Source of the DNA: an uncultured Duncaniella sp.
Lineage (GTDB): Bacteria; Bacteroidota; Bacteroidia; Bacteroidales; Muribaculaceae
NCBI GenBank assembly: GCA_910587165.1
Contig: CAJUKP010000007.1
Coordinates: 62,001 to 126,000, forward strand
Length of the DNA stretch: 64,000 nucleotides
Reading direction: 5' to 3'
Each line of letters starts with the position of its first letter. The first letter of the stretch is position 1. Positions 34,445 through 43,847 of this stretch are shown one piece after another. The notes beneath the pieces were generated by a model that saw only the letters and a program-made list of their open reading frames with translations, was not told where the DNA came from and ran no database searches. The position numbers and the translations under genes are program-made.

Positions 34445-36610
34445 TTATTTCTTGTTTGCTTTCTGTCGGAGAAGATAGTCGGATATCGCGAGACCCACCT
34501 TTATTATTCCCGAAGGCATTTCGGGGGGGAGGATCTCATAGACGCTTTCAGGATGTTCGGTAGCCACTTGCATGACGCGCAGATACTGTTCGCGGGTGAT
34601 GATTGACGAGAAGTCGCTGAGCCTGTCCTGTGCTATCAGCGCGGCCAGATGGGAGTAGACTGTAGCGGGTTTTATCCCCTTGGCATCGGCTATCGCCTCG
34701 ACGTCGTAGCCCGAGTTGAGCAGCAGCAGTGTCTCCTCGTGGGAGAGTCCGTTGCCGAAAGTTGTCGGAAGCCCTTTGTGGCGGCGTATGGCGGTGACGA
34801 AAGGTTTCCAGTATTTCACGGCTTTCCTTTCGCCGACACCCTCGGTCTTCGAGAACTCCTCCATGCTGACCGGTTCCGTGCGCACCATCTCGAGCAGCGC
34901 CTTGTCGGTGAAGACAATGTAGGGTGGCACCTGTTCCTTCCTTGCGAGTTTCTGGCGCACATCCTTGAGTGACTCCATGAGTCTCTCGGCGGGGTTGAGC
35001 TGCTTTTCCTCGATCTCTTTGGCCCGTGCACGTGCGGGTTTGCGTCTTTCGAACGGGATGAACTTCGCGAGTTGCACAGGGGTGCGCTCCATCAGCACAC
35101 TCCGTCCGTAGGGGGTGATCTTGAGATGGTTGGCCTCGTTGTAGGCTATGTCGATGAGGCCGAGCTGTATCATCTGGGATATGTAGGCATTCCATTCGCC
35201 GAATCCCATGTCGCGTCCGGCACCGTAGGTCTTTATGAGGTGGTAGCCCTTCAGTATGAGTTCCTGACGGGCGGCTCCGCGCAGGATGTCGATGAGGGTA
35301 TGGATGCCCACTCCGCCGTTGACTCTCACTATGGCACTGAGTGCTTTCTGCACGGCTATTGTGCCGTCGATCCTCTCGGGCGGATTGAGACAGATGTCGC
35401 AGTTGCCGCAGTCATGGTCCATGGTCTCGTTGAAGTAACTGAGGAGTATGCGGCGGCGGCAGAGCGATGACTCTGCATATTCCTTCATGCGGTTGAGCTT
35501 CTCGGCGTTGATGGTCTTCTGTCCGCTCTCGTCGACGAAGTTCTGGAGCATCGCCATATCGGCGTATGAGTAGAACAGCGCGGTCTCCGCCTTGGTGCCG
35601 TCGCGTCCGGCACGTCCGATTTCCTGATAGTAGCTTTCGATGTTGCGCGGCATATTGTTGTGGACCACCCACCGGATGTTGCTCTTGTCGATTCCCATTC
35701 CGAAGGCCACTGTGGCGCACACCACCTGCACGTCGCCGTTGATGAATTGGTCCTGGGCGAGGTTGCGTTCGGTCACCGAGAGCCCGGCATGGTAGACGGC
35801 CGAGCGGTAGCCTTTGTCGCGGAGCTGGCCGTCCATATCCTCGGCCATCTTGCGCGACAGGCAGTAGACTATGCCCGAGTCGGAGGGATAGCGGTCGATG
35901 AGCGAGCAGATGTAGTTGATGCGCTGTTTCTTGCCGGGGTCGGTGATCACCCTGAGCGAGAGGTTCGGACGGTCAAACGAGCCGATGAAGAGCTTCGGGT
36001 CGCGGAGACGGAGCTGTGTGGATATATCCTCGCGCGTGAGACGGTCGGCGGTGGCGGTGAGGGCCATGATAGGCACGGAGGGGTAGAGCTCCTTGATGCG
36101 GGCCAGCTGGGTGTAGCCCGGACGGAAGTCGTGGCCCCACTGGGAGATGCAGTGGGCCTCGTCGATGGCGAACAGTGTGACGGGCAGATCGGGGCTCCAG
36201 CGGTCTATCTCCGTGAGAAGCCGCTCGGGGGATATGTAGAGCACCTTGACGCGTCCTTTGAAGAGCTGTTCCATGATGACGCGGTTCTCCTCCTCGGATT
36301 GCATTGAGTTGACGGCGGCGGCGGGGATACCGTTTGAGCTGAGAGCCGTCACCTGGTCTTTCATCAGGGCTATGAGTGGCGACACGACTATGGTGACACC
36401 ACCTTCGGAGAGCAGCGCGGGCATCTGGTAGCATATCGACTTGCCGCCTCCGGTGGGCATGAGCACGACGCAGTCTCTCCGCTCCACGGCAGCGGTGGAT
36501 ATTATGTCGAGCTGGAGGGGGCGGAAACTGTTGTAGCCGTAGAATCGTCTCAACAGTGCGGTGGCCTGCAGGCCTATGTCGGATATCGTGGGATCAGAAG
36601 GCATTTTCAT
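34445..36610 (-). CDS. recQ: ATP-dependent DNA helicase RecQ
   Basis: RecQ-family 3'-5' helicase of 721 residues, acting in recombination repair. Domains in order are as follows. The helicase core has VVLMPTGGGKSICYQMPALL (motif I) and LFAIDEAHCISQWGHDF (motif II and the aromatic loop). The zinc-binding RecQ-Ct part has the four-cysteine cluster CRRRILLSYF...DCGNCDIC near residues 385-410. A winged-helix domain follows, then an HRDC-like segment (EFSKTEGVGERKAVKYW). A further C-terminal helical domain is shared by Bacteroidota RecQ proteins. The start could be the ATG at 36610 or the ATG at 36604, which has AAAGG six bases upstream; both overlap the upstream gene. Confidence 0.95.
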   Translation of the reverse strand: MKMPSDPTISDIGLQATALLRRFYGYNSFRPLQLDIISTAAVERRDCVVLMPTGGGKSICYQMPALLSEGGVTIVVSPLIALMKDQVTALSSNGIPAAAVNSMQSEEENRVIMEQLFKGRVKVLYISPERLLTEIDRWSPDLPVTLFAIDEAHCISQWGHDFRPGYTQLARIKELYPSVPIMALTATADRLTREDISTQLRLRDPKLFIGSFDRPNLSLRVITDPGKKQRINYICSLIDRYPSDSGIVYCLSRKMAEDMDGQLRDKGYRSAVYHAGLSVTERNLAQDQFINGDVQVVCATVAFGMGIDKSNIRWVVHNNMPRNIESYYQEIGRAGRDGTKAETALFYSYADMAMLQNFVDESGQKTINAEKLNRMKEYAESSLCRRRILLSYFNETMDHDCGNCDICLNPPERIDGTIAVQKALSAIVRVNGGVGIHTLIDILRGAARQELILKGYHLIKTYGAGRDMGFGEWNAYISQMIQLGLIDIAYNEANHLKITPYGRSVLMERTPVQLAKFIPFERRKPARARAKEIEEKQLNPAERLMESLKDVRQKLARKEQVPPYIVFTDKALLEMVRTEPVSMEEFSKTEGVGERKAVKYWKPFVTAIRRHKGLPTTFGNGLSHEETLLLLNSGYDVEAIADAKGIKPATVYSHLAALIAQDRLSDFSSIITREQYLRVMQVATEHPESVYEILPPEMPSGIIKVGLAISDYLLRQKANKK

Positions 36611-37982
36611 CCTTTTTCAAGGCGTTGAGCATGGTGCGGATGATGATTTTGATGTCGAGCAGGAAACTCCAGTGTTCTATGTACCAGATGTCGTGCTCGA
36701 TGCGTCCCTGCATCTGCCACAGTTCCTCGGTCTGTCCGCGGAATCCTCTCACCTGTGCCCATCCTGTGATGCCGGGTTTGATGAGGTGGCGCACCATATA
36801 GTTTTTGATGAGGCGCGAATAGTCCTCGGTGTGTTTCAGCATGTGGGGGCGTGGCCCGACCACCGACATATCGCCGCGCAGCACGTTGATGAACTGTGGG
36901 AGCTCGTCGATGCTCGTGCGTCTGAGAAAGTCGCCTACCTTTGTCTTGCGCGGGTCGCTCTTGCTGGCCTGGAGGGAGTCGGCCTGGGCATTGACGCGCA
37001 TTGTCCGGAATTTCCAGCAGAGAAATTCATGTCCCTTATAGCCGGTGCGCGCCTGCCGGAAGAACACCGGGCCGGGCGACGAGAGCTTGATGGCTATGGC
37101 CACGGGGATGAAGATAAGGGGCGACACCACGAGGAACGCTCCGGAGAATACGATGTCGAAGGCGCGCTTCATGGCCGAGTTGACAGGCGATTCGAGCGGG
37201 TTGTTGAGCACGTCGAGCACAGGCATCGAGCCTATGAAGGTGGCCTTGAGATTGCGTGCCATATACGGGGAGATCTGCGGGACGAAGTGGAATTTCATCA
37301 TCAGTTCGTCACACAGCCCTATGGAGAGCTGTATCGCCTCGGCGTTCTCGCCTGAGATACAGTAGAATATCTCTTCTGTGTCGTTTTCCCTCACCCATCT
37401 GTCGAGATCGGCGAGATTGCCCCGGTAGAGATCCTTGAACGGGAATGCCGGGGGGCAGTAGAGGTCGAAGAATCCCTGCACCTGATAGCCGAATCCGGTG
37501 TCGGAGGTCATTTCGCGGTAGAGCCTCTCGCCGGTGGGTCCGCAACCGATTATCACCACACGGGTGTAGTTGCGCCCGCGCGAGCGGAAGTTCTTGATTA
37601 TAAATTGTGTGCCTATGCGCCATAGGGTCAGGGCCGGGAAGAACATCCCGTAGAACATCGCCATCGGCTGCCATGGGATGTCGTCGATCCCCATCACGTA
37701 GAGCAGGGCGGTGAATGCGAGGGCGTGGCATCCGGCGGCGGCGATGGAGGTGCGTATCAGGCGGTCCATCTGCAGGGCACGTTCGCGGTGGGTGTCGGTG
37801 AGCCATCGCGACACCGGGAGATAGGCCACGTTGAGCAGCAGTATGGTGAGGCGTGAGTGGAGCGGTCCGATACCCGGATAGATGAAAAGCAGGGCGGTGA
37901 ACACCGCGTTGAGTATGACGAAATCGCCCACCGCCAGTATGCGGTGGAGGTAACGTCCGTATTTCCCCTTTTTGTTACTCAT
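36594..37982 (-). CDS. Polyprenyl-phosphate sugar phosphotransferase (WcaJ/PssY-like)
   Basis: Integral membrane enzyme of 462 residues that starts capsule or exopolysaccharide synthesis by loading a sugar phosphate, often glucose or galactose, onto undecaprenyl phosphate. N-terminal helices (about residues 15-115) are followed by a nucleotide-binding-like CoA_binding_3 region (VVIIGCGPTGERLYREM). The catalytic C-terminal domain has KRAFDIVFSGAFLVV, the WKFRTM motif, RRTSIDELPQFINVL, GDMSVVGPRP and KPGITGWAQVRGFRG. The ATG at 37982 is preferred to a GTG at 38003. It overlaps recQ by about 17 bases. No other capsule genes lie next to it. Confidence 0.92.
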   Translation of the reverse strand: MSNKKGKYGRYLHRILAVGDFVILNAVFTALLFIYPGIGPLHSRLTILLLNVAYLPVSRWLTDTHRERALQMDRLIRTSIAAAGCHALAFTALLYVMGIDDIPWQPMAMFYGMFFPALTLWRIGTQFIIKNFRSRGRNYTRVVIIGCGPTGERLYREMTSDTGFGYQVQGFFDLYCPPAFPFKDLYRGNLADLDRWVRENDTEEIFYCISGENAEAIQLSIGLCDELMMKFHFVPQISPYMARNLKATFIGSMPVLDVLNNPLESPVNSAMKRAFDIVFSGAFLVVSPLIFIPVAIAIKLSSPGPVFFRQARTGYKGHEFLCWKFRTMRVNAQADSLQASKSDPRKTKVGDFLRRTSIDELPQFINVLRGDMSVVGPRPHMLKHTEDYSRLIKNYMVRHLIKPGITGWAQVRGFRGQTEELWQMQGRIEHDIWYIEHWSFLLDIKIIIRTMLNALKKDENAF

Positions 37983-38003
37983 CCGGTGCAATAGAAATTT
38001 CAC

Positions 38004-38047
38004 GCATCAGAATCCGGCACCGGTCTGCCGGCGCCGGATTCTGATGC
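38004..38047. terminator. Hairpin between the DUF349 and sugar transferase genes
   Basis: A perfect 15-base inverted repeat (38004-38018 and 38033-38047) around a 14-base loop, 13 bases after the DUF349 stop. It has no clear run of T on the minus strand, so termination may be incomplete and allow read-through into the sugar transferase operon. Confidence 0.55.
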
Positions 38048-38060
38048 GTGGGATTGGTTC

Positions 38061-39920
38061 TTAGAGTTTGCTGTCGATGCTCTTGATCTTCGACTCGAGG
38101 TCGGCGAGATCGTCGCGCAGGCGCTGCATACGGCGCTGCATATCGCGCAGCATCGAGTCGGCGTTCTTCGAGCGTGCCGACAGGAAGCCCATGTTGTTCT
38201 CGTAGGTGAGGATCTCGCTACGGCGCTGTTCGTAGATTCTGAGCAGGCGTTCGCGTTCGCGCAGCAGGCGGTTGTGGTCGCCGCCCATCTCGCTGAGCGA
38301 GTTCTCGAACGACTCCATTCTCGCACCGCGGCGCGAGAGGTCAAACTTCTCGTAGAGACCGTTGACCACGGCGCGGTATGCGTCATATATCTTGTCTTTC
38401 TCGGCGAAGGGGACGTGGCCCACGCTCTGCCATTCGGCCTGGAGCTCCTTGAGCTGGGCGGCGGCCTCCTCGCGTGAGAGCTGGCTCTCGCCGATGGCAC
38501 GGAGTTTGTCTATGATCTCCTGTTTCTGCTCGAGGTTGGCGCGTTCGTTGCGGCGGGTGCCGGATGTGTTCTTCTTTTTCTGCTCGAAGAAATAGTCACA
38601 GGCGGCCAGGAAGCGGTGCCACACCTGGTCGGAGTGTTTCTTGGCCACGGCTCCGATTGTCTTCCATTCCTTCTGCATGGCCGAGAGTTCGTCGGCTGTC
38701 GCGCGCCAGTCGGTGCTGTCCTTGAGGGCCTCGGCACGTTCACACAATGCGATCTTGCGCTCGAGGTTCTTGGCGAGCACATCTTTCATCTCCTTGAAGA
38801 ATCCGGCCTTGGCGGCGAAGAACTTGTCGCAGAGGGCGCGGAAGCGGGCAAAGAGGGCGTTGTTGGCCTTGCGTGAGGCATAGCCGAGCTTTTTCCACTC
38901 TTCCTGGGCCTTGAGGAATTCAGCTGTCATGGCATCCCATGCGGCGTATGTGGAGAGGTTGGAGAAGTCGAGGGCTTCCAGACGTTCGCAGATGGCTGTC
39001 TTGGCCTCCTCGTTCTCACGCTCGCGGGCCTTGCGCTCCACGAAGAAGTCCTGGTATTTCTTGTTGATTTCCGACGAGATGGTCTTGAACCGTCCCCATA
39101 TCTCCTCGCGCACCTCCTTGCTGACGGGTCCGATGGCTCTCCACTGTTCGTGGAGCTCCTGCAGACGCTTGAAGGCCACGATCACATCCTCTTCGGCGCG
39201 CAGCTTCTCGGCCTCGGCTATGAGTGCCTCCTTTTCGGCGAGATTTTTCTTGAAGTCATAGTCGCGCAGCTCCTTGTTGATCTTCAGTTGGTCATAGAAC
39301 TGCTCCACGGCATCCTGATAGTTTTTCCAGAGGTCGGCGGCCACCTGCTGGGGCACATCTCCGATCTCCTTGAACTCGGTCTGCATCTCGCGCACATTGG
39401 GGAAGAGGCGGTTCACGTTGTCGGTGTCGGCGCTCATCTCGCGCAGTTTCTCGACGATGGCTTTCTTGCGGTCATAGTTGGCCTGAAGCACGGCCTCGAT
39501 GGCGGCGCGGCGCTCGGCTTTCTTCTCCTTCACCACGTTGAGGAGTTCCTTCACCTTCTCTTCGGCGGGGTCAGGGGTGGGGGTGAATGTCGCGGGATCG
39601 TTGCCCTCGATGGCTTCGAATGCTTCACGCTCGGCGCGGATCTCGTCGTTGCGGAGCTGATAGAACTGTTGTTTGAGACGGGCCACATCTTCTGCCTGGA
39701 TGTCGTCGGCCTCGAGAGCCGAGAGTTTCTCGAGAGCCTCGATTATCTCCTCTTTCGATAGCTGGCGGTGGCGTTCGGGGCGTTCTCCGGGGGTGTTTTC
39801 TCCGGTTTCAGTGGTGTCGCAGTCAGTTTTCACGGTTTCGGCAGCGGGTGCGGCCTCGTTTTCAAGGTTGGCGGTCTCCTGCACCTCCTGGGGTGTCAAG
39901 GATTGGTCTCGCAGTTCCAT
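38061..39920 (-). CDS. DUF349 multi-repeat cytoplasmic protein
   Basis: Acidic, almost entirely helical protein of 619 residues. After a low-complexity acidic N-terminus (about 1-55) it holds a series of ~70-residue DUF349 repeats. They can be followed by the recurring pattern W-x-x-I/L-G with P or A and K-x-x-x-x-x-W-x-R-F. Examples are EQWRAIGPVSKEVREEIWGRFK, EEWKKLGYASRKANNALFARFR, KEWKTIGAVAKKHSDQVWHRFL and AEWQSVGHVPFAEKDKIYDAYR. The C-terminal ~110 residues form a coiled coil. There is no signal peptide. The function of DUF349 proteins is not established. The 147 bases between its start and the palindromic element at 40068 hold no clear promoter. Confidence 0.88.
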   Translation of the reverse strand: MELRDQSLTPQEVQETANLENEAAPAAETVKTDCDTTETGENTPGERPERHRQLSKEEIIEALEKLSALEADDIQAEDVARLKQQFYQLRNDEIRAEREAFEAIEGNDPATFTPTPDPAEEKVKELLNVVKEKKAERRAAIEAVLQANYDRKKAIVEKLREMSADTDNVNRLFPNVREMQTEFKEIGDVPQQVAADLWKNYQDAVEQFYDQLKINKELRDYDFKKNLAEKEALIAEAEKLRAEEDVIVAFKRLQELHEQWRAIGPVSKEVREEIWGRFKTISSEINKKYQDFFVERKARERENEEAKTAICERLEALDFSNLSTYAAWDAMTAEFLKAQEEWKKLGYASRKANNALFARFRALCDKFFAAKAGFFKEMKDVLAKNLERKIALCERAEALKDSTDWRATADELSAMQKEWKTIGAVAKKHSDQVWHRFLAACDYFFEQKKKNTSGTRRNERANLEQKQEIIDKLRAIGESQLSREEAAAQLKELQAEWQSVGHVPFAEKDKIYDAYRAVVNGLYEKFDLSRRGARMESFENSLSEMGGDHNRLLRERERLLRIYEQRRSEILTYENNMGFLSARSKNADSMLRDMQRRMQRLRDDLADLESKIKSIDSKL

Positions 39921-40067
39921 AGCGGTTAAGGGGTATAGTGATAATAATGTTTCCGCCGGGAGCTTGTGCGGAGCTCACGGAAGAAGGGAACGGTAAAAAA
40001 TTCTATTTGGACGGCTAATTTAATATTTTTTTTTCAAATATCACAAAAAACGCCTGAAAAAAATAAA

Positions 40068-41464
40068 AGTTACCTTTTGAGGGAAAAGGATACAGAAGGA
40101 CAGAGGTTGGCAGAAGGAACAGAAATTTTGAGGGGGTTTGATAAGGAAGTCCCGATAACCGACGAAGATAGTGCCGATAACCGGCGTCTTACAGACGCCA
40201 TTCACCTTATATCCGCTCATCCCGGGCACACCTCCGCTCATCCGGGCACACCTCCGCAAAGCTCCGGTGTACCCGGCTACTATCTAATCGGTGTCCTGCC
40301 GGACACCCACCGACACAAGTTCGGCCCGACGCCGCGGCCGCCCTGTCCGATGCCGTCGCATAAGTCCTGTCGGACATCCACCGCACAAGCTCGGCCCGAT
40401 GTCCGTCGCGTAAGTCCTTCCGGACACCCACCGGCACAAGCTCGGCCCGATGTCCGTCGCGTAAGACCTGCCGGACACCCACCGCCACAAGTTCGGCCCG
40501 ATGTCCGTCGCGTAAGTCCTTCCGGACACCCACCGCACAAGGCCAGTCCGCCCCCACCGCCCCCGTCGATGCGAGTACGATGCCCTGCCAGCAGCCACGT
40601 AGTGGCGGTGCAATGGTAGGCCAGGGTGATAACCCTGGTATCAAATCATGAAATATGATATTGCGTCGCGTAGCGCCGCAACATCGGTGATGAATTGCAG
40701 GTTATCAATGTAGCGCCACAACGAGGGAAGCCGGGCGTTCGCATCCAAGTAGCGGCGCTACGCGACGCCAATTATTGATGGGGCATTTTGATACCGGGGT
40801 TATCACCCCGGCCTACCATTGCACCGCCACTACGTGGCTTATTGGAGGGCATCGGATTCGGTTGGTTGTGTCGTGATGGTTCCGGACATTCGCATCCAAG
40901 TAGCGGCGCTACGCGACGCCAATTTTTGCTGGGGCATATTGATACCGGGGTTGTCACCCCGGCCTACCATTGCATTGCCACTACGTGGCAAATTGACTCG
41001 TAGGGAATGGGGTATCGGTAGGATACGTGGCAAATTGACTCCGGCGGGATGCGGATACGTGGAATATATGATGCCGGAAAGGACATACGGACAGAGGAAT
41101 GGGTGTCCGGCAGGACACCGGTTAGATAGTAACCGTGGTACACCGGAGCTTTGCGGAGGTGTGCCCGGGATGAGCGGATGTAAGGTGAATGGCGTCTGTA
41201 AGACGCCGGTTATCGGGACTTACTTCGCGGGTTATCGGGACTTATTTCACCGGCTATAGAGCTTTTTTCCCCATTTTCCGGTCTACCCTTTTTATTACAA
41301 AACACACCCACCCCTCAAAAAAACTCTGTTCCTTTTGCCACCTTCTGTCCATCTGTATCCCTTTTCCTAAGAAGGTAAAATTAAAAAAAAAAGGAACAGA
41401 CTTCAAAAAAATCTGTTCCTTTTATTCTTATGGTCTTCTGTATCCTTTTCCTCAAAAGGTAACT
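40068..41464. repeat. Giant inverted-repeat element, copy A (1.4 kb, noncoding)
   Basis: The whole stretch folds back on itself. Ends read AGTTACCTTTTGAGG on the left and the complement CCTCAAAAGGTAACT on the right. Inside come shared arms around a GATAACCGGCGTCTTACAG motif (40168-40203, complement 41195-41225) and the GGTGTCCTGCCGGACACC palindrome (40290-40308, complement 41103-41121). Inner modules with CCACGTAGTGGC, a GGTAGGCC(A/G)GGGTGA hairpin and GTCGCGTAGCGCCGC occur once on the left and twice on the right. A terminator-like hairpin GGAACAGA/TCTGTTCC lies near the right end (41388-41419). The right edge touches the stop codon of the next gene (41465). No reading frame in it looks protein-coding. 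A second copy lies at 47596-48615. Confidence 0.85.
40300..40545. repeat. 51-base tandem repeat inside element A
   Basis: Units begin at 40371, 40421, 40472 and 40523 (spacing 50, 51, 51) with a diverged longer unit from 40300. Each unit runs from CGGACACCCACCG through ACAAG, TCGGCCCGATGTCCGTCGCG and TAAG(T/A)CC. Copy B of the element holds only one decayed unit at the same place, so the array is an expansion specific to copy A. Confidence 0.85.
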
Positions 41465-42610
41465 TTATCTAACGATGATCTTGCGATGGTTTGAGATGTA
41501 GATGCCGGGGGTGAGGGAGGAGGTGCCTTCGCGGGTATCGCCCACTTTGACACCCATCATGTTGTAGATGGCGTGGATGGCGTCGTCAGAATCGGTGCTG
41601 ATGCCGTCGATGCCGGCCTGTACCCAATCCTCATATTCGGCGGGGCTCATGACGGTGAGTGTCTCGGGTGTTCCGGCGGGCACGGGGAGATATGCCTTGT
41701 TGCGGGGGAGATACTCGTCCGCGCAGGTGACGAATCCCAGTTTGCCGTCGGCGGTGAGGCCGGGCACACGCATGGTGGCCTTGTCGTTGGCCACACGGTT
41801 GACGTGCTTGTACTTGCCGCTCTGGAAGTAGACACCCTTGAGCATATTGCCCTGCAGCGATGCCGTGGCAGAGGTGCCGATGTCAAGCCTGTTGGCCGAC
41901 GGATTGGCCGAGCTGCAGCCGATGATGACGGGGGTTGCCCCGGGAATGGCTCCGGTGGTCTCCTCGACCACGGCGATGCCGTGTTTCGAGTCGACTTTGG
42001 TGACATAGAGAGCCTTCATGCCGGAGGATGCGAACGAGTAGGGGAACTCGGCGAAGAACGATGAGTAGAACTCACCTCCGGCGCAGCTGATGTCGGGAGT
42101 GATGCCGAAATAGTTCTCGGTGTCGGCCGAGATGGGTTTGAGCTCCCAGTAGCGCCACTTGCCCTCGCCGTTGTCGGAGAGTTTTCCCTCCTGGTTGTCG
42201 AGCACGCGCTCGCCGTCGCAGAGATATTTGGTGAGTCCGCTGTTGGAAGCGTAGAGGAGATATGTATCGGTCAGAGAGCTGACGGCTCTGAGACTCACAT
42301 AATAGTCGATGATTTTGTTGATGCCGGTGCCCTGGGCGGTGACGTCATACTGGCGGTCGCCGACGTGGTCGAAGTAGAGCACTGTGGCGGGGTCGGACAC
42401 CGAACGGTCCCAGCCGTTCCAGAGCTCGATGGCGTTGAGGTCGGCCGAAGTGGCTCCCATGTCGATTGTGCCGTGGTTGTCGAGCACATATACATAGCGG
42501 GAGCTCATGTGGTTCATGCAGCGGTAATATCCGTTTTCGGGGAGTTTTTCGGCTGCTGAGGCTGCTGATGCGATGCAGCAGATAGAGAGTAGGAGGGTGA
42601 TTGGTTTCAT
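41465..42610 (-). CDS. Secreted protein with a type IX-like C-terminal sorting tail
   Basis: Protein of 381 residues with a signal peptide (ITLLLSICCIASAASA). The body, residues 25-320, is beta-rich with no motif I recognise; tyrosine/asparagine-rich segments such as NGYYRCMNHMSSRYVYV suggest a surface or binding role. The C-terminus (AIYNMMGVKVGDTREG, then LTPGIYISNHRKIIVR) matches the pattern of type IX secretion system tails seen in Bacteroidota. This implies export across the outer membrane and anchoring, but no secretion genes lie in this window. It is downstream of the OmpA gene by 86 bases beyond a terminator. Its stop codon directly abuts element A. Confidence 0.75.
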   Translation of the reverse strand: MKPITLLLSICCIASAASAAEKLPENGYYRCMNHMSSRYVYVLDNHGTIDMGATSADLNAIELWNGWDRSVSDPATVLYFDHVGDRQYDVTAQGTGINKIIDYYVSLRAVSSLTDTYLLYASNSGLTKYLCDGERVLDNQEGKLSDNGEGKWRYWELKPISADTENYFGITPDISCAGGEFYSSFFAEFPYSFASSGMKALYVTKVDSKHGIAVVEETTGAIPGATPVIIGCSSANPSANRLDIGTSATASLQGNMLKGVYFQSGKYKHVNRVANDKATMRVPGLTADGKLGFVTCADEYLPRNKAYLPVPAGTPETLTVMSPAEYEDWVQAGIDGISTDSDDAIHAIYNMMGVKVGDTREGTSSLTPGIYISNHRKIIVR

Positions 42611-42624
42611 TATCTGTGAAAAAG

Positions 42625-42672
42625 GTGACCGGTTCCGGCAAATACGGTTTTCATATTGTCAGAACCGGTCAC
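42625..42672 (-). terminator. Terminator after the OmpA gene
   Basis: GTGACCGGTTC (42625-42635) pairs perfectly with GAACCGGTCAC (42662-42672). On the minus strand the stem is followed by CCTTTTTCA, giving a run of T. It separates the OmpA/lipoprotein operon from the secreted tail protein, so the latter may depend on read-through or its own promoter. Confidence 0.75.
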
Positions 42673-42696
42673 GGTCTTAGCTGTTAATTGCTTGGA

Positions 42697-43824
42697 TTAG
42701 TCCTCGGTGACGCAGACTGCCACGCGGTTGAGCACGGGCTTGTCGAAGGGAGGCTGTGACTCAGCGGTCATACCTGCAGCCTTGATGCGGTCGGCGGCGA
42801 TACCGAAGTCCTTGCGGAGCACATCGGCAACGGCCTGGGCGCGCTTCTCGGCGAGGTTGAGGTTGAGCTTGAGCGAGCCGGTGCCCTTGTCGGCATAACC
42901 GGTGATGTTCACCTTAGCCTTGGGGTTGGCCTTGAGATACTCGGCGATCTCTTTGATCTTCACCATTTCATACACAGAGATCTGGGTCTTGGAGATGGTG
43001 AAGAAGATGTCGCGTGAGATGGGCTCCTGAACGTCCTTGACAATCTCCACGGGCTTGGCGGGAACCTCGACGATCTTCTCGACGATCTTCTCCTCCACGA
43101 TCACCTGGGGTGCGGGAGCCACTTTCTTCTTCTTGGTGAAGGAAGTGCCGAAGGTGTATTTCACACCTGCGAGACCGTTGAAATACCAGTCGGCGTTGCC
43201 GGCCTTCTTGGAGTTGTAGCCGTCGGGCAGCACGTTGGCCTGGAGTTCGAGACCTACTTTCCAGTTCTCGGCCACACGGAAGTCGATGGCGGCGCCCATG
43301 CGGAACACGAAGCGGGCCTGAGTGCCGGTCCAGTTCTTCTGCAGCACGGTGAATCCGGCTGCCTCGCTCAGGGCGGCGTTGATGTTGTTGGCTTCCTTGT
43401 TCTTGTAGCCGATGTTGACGCCGAGACCGGCGAGAACGTTCACGTCCACAAGACGCTCGGGGTTGTAGCCGCCGATGAAGTTGGTGAGGCTGAAGGTAGC
43501 GTCGACCATCGGGGCGATGTAGTTCCATTTCCACTTGTGGGTGCCGCGGAAGTCAATCGAACCCTTGCTCTGCCAGGAGTTGAGTGAGAAGCGGGCGCCG
43601 AAGAGGGGGGTGAACTGATAGCCTGCGGCGAGCTGGGCGTTGGGAGCGAGGAGGTCGCCGAAGCTTGCCTCTCCGAGGGTCTCCTGGATGCCCACCTGTG
43701 CCTGGCCATACCAGTGGGGGTTGAATACGTATTCAAATTCCTCCGCCGGTTCCTGGGCTGAGACAGCGAAGCCGGTGAGGGCCACAGCTGCGGTCAGCAA
43801 TGATTTTTTTATAGTCATTTTCAT
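42697..43824 (-). CDS. OmpA-family outer membrane protein
   Basis: Protein of 375 residues. A signal peptide (SLLTAAVALTGFAVSAQ) is followed by an N-terminal eight-stranded-barrel-like region (about 25-210, e.g. NAQLAAGYQFTPLFGARFSLNSW). A valine/proline/glutamate-rich linker (EEKIVEKIVEVPAKPVEI) comes next. The C-terminal OmpA domain binds peptidoglycan (VNITGYADKGTGSLKLNLNLAEKRAQAVADVL, about residues 300-332, ending NRVAVCVTED). It connects outer membrane and cell wall. It follows the big coiled-coil lipoprotein gene after 23 bases, so the two are probably made together. Alternative starts ATG 43824 and 43818 differ by two residues. Confidence 0.93.
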   Translation of the reverse strand: MKMTIKKSLLTAAVALTGFAVSAQEPAEEFEYVFNPHWYGQAQVGIQETLGEASFGDLLAPNAQLAAGYQFTPLFGARFSLNSWQSKGSIDFRGTHKWKWNYIAPMVDATFSLTNFIGGYNPERLVDVNVLAGLGVNIGYKNKEANNINAALSEAAGFTVLQKNWTGTQARFVFRMGAAIDFRVAENWKVGLELQANVLPDGYNSKKAGNADWYFNGLAGVKYTFGTSFTKKKKVAPAPQVIVEEKIVEKIVEVPAKPVEIVKDVQEPISRDIFFTISKTQISVYEMVKIKEIAEYLKANPKAKVNITGYADKGTGSLKLNLNLAEKRAQAVADVLRKDFGIAADRIKAAGMTAESQPPFDKPVLNRVAVCVTED

Positions 43825-43847
43825 CTTGTTCTTGAATGGGTAGGAAT

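Noticed and set aside
40371..40545. CRISPR-like array
   Set aside because: Units are contiguous and similar along their full length; there are no unique spacers and no cas genes in the window.
40207..40644. Long open frame with a 17-residue repeat, and overlapping frames on both strands within element A
   Set aside because: All three frames are open through the 51-base repeat because its length is divisible by three and the sequence is G+C-rich. There is no start signal or recognisable domain, and the same DNA is palindromic and noncoding in copy B.
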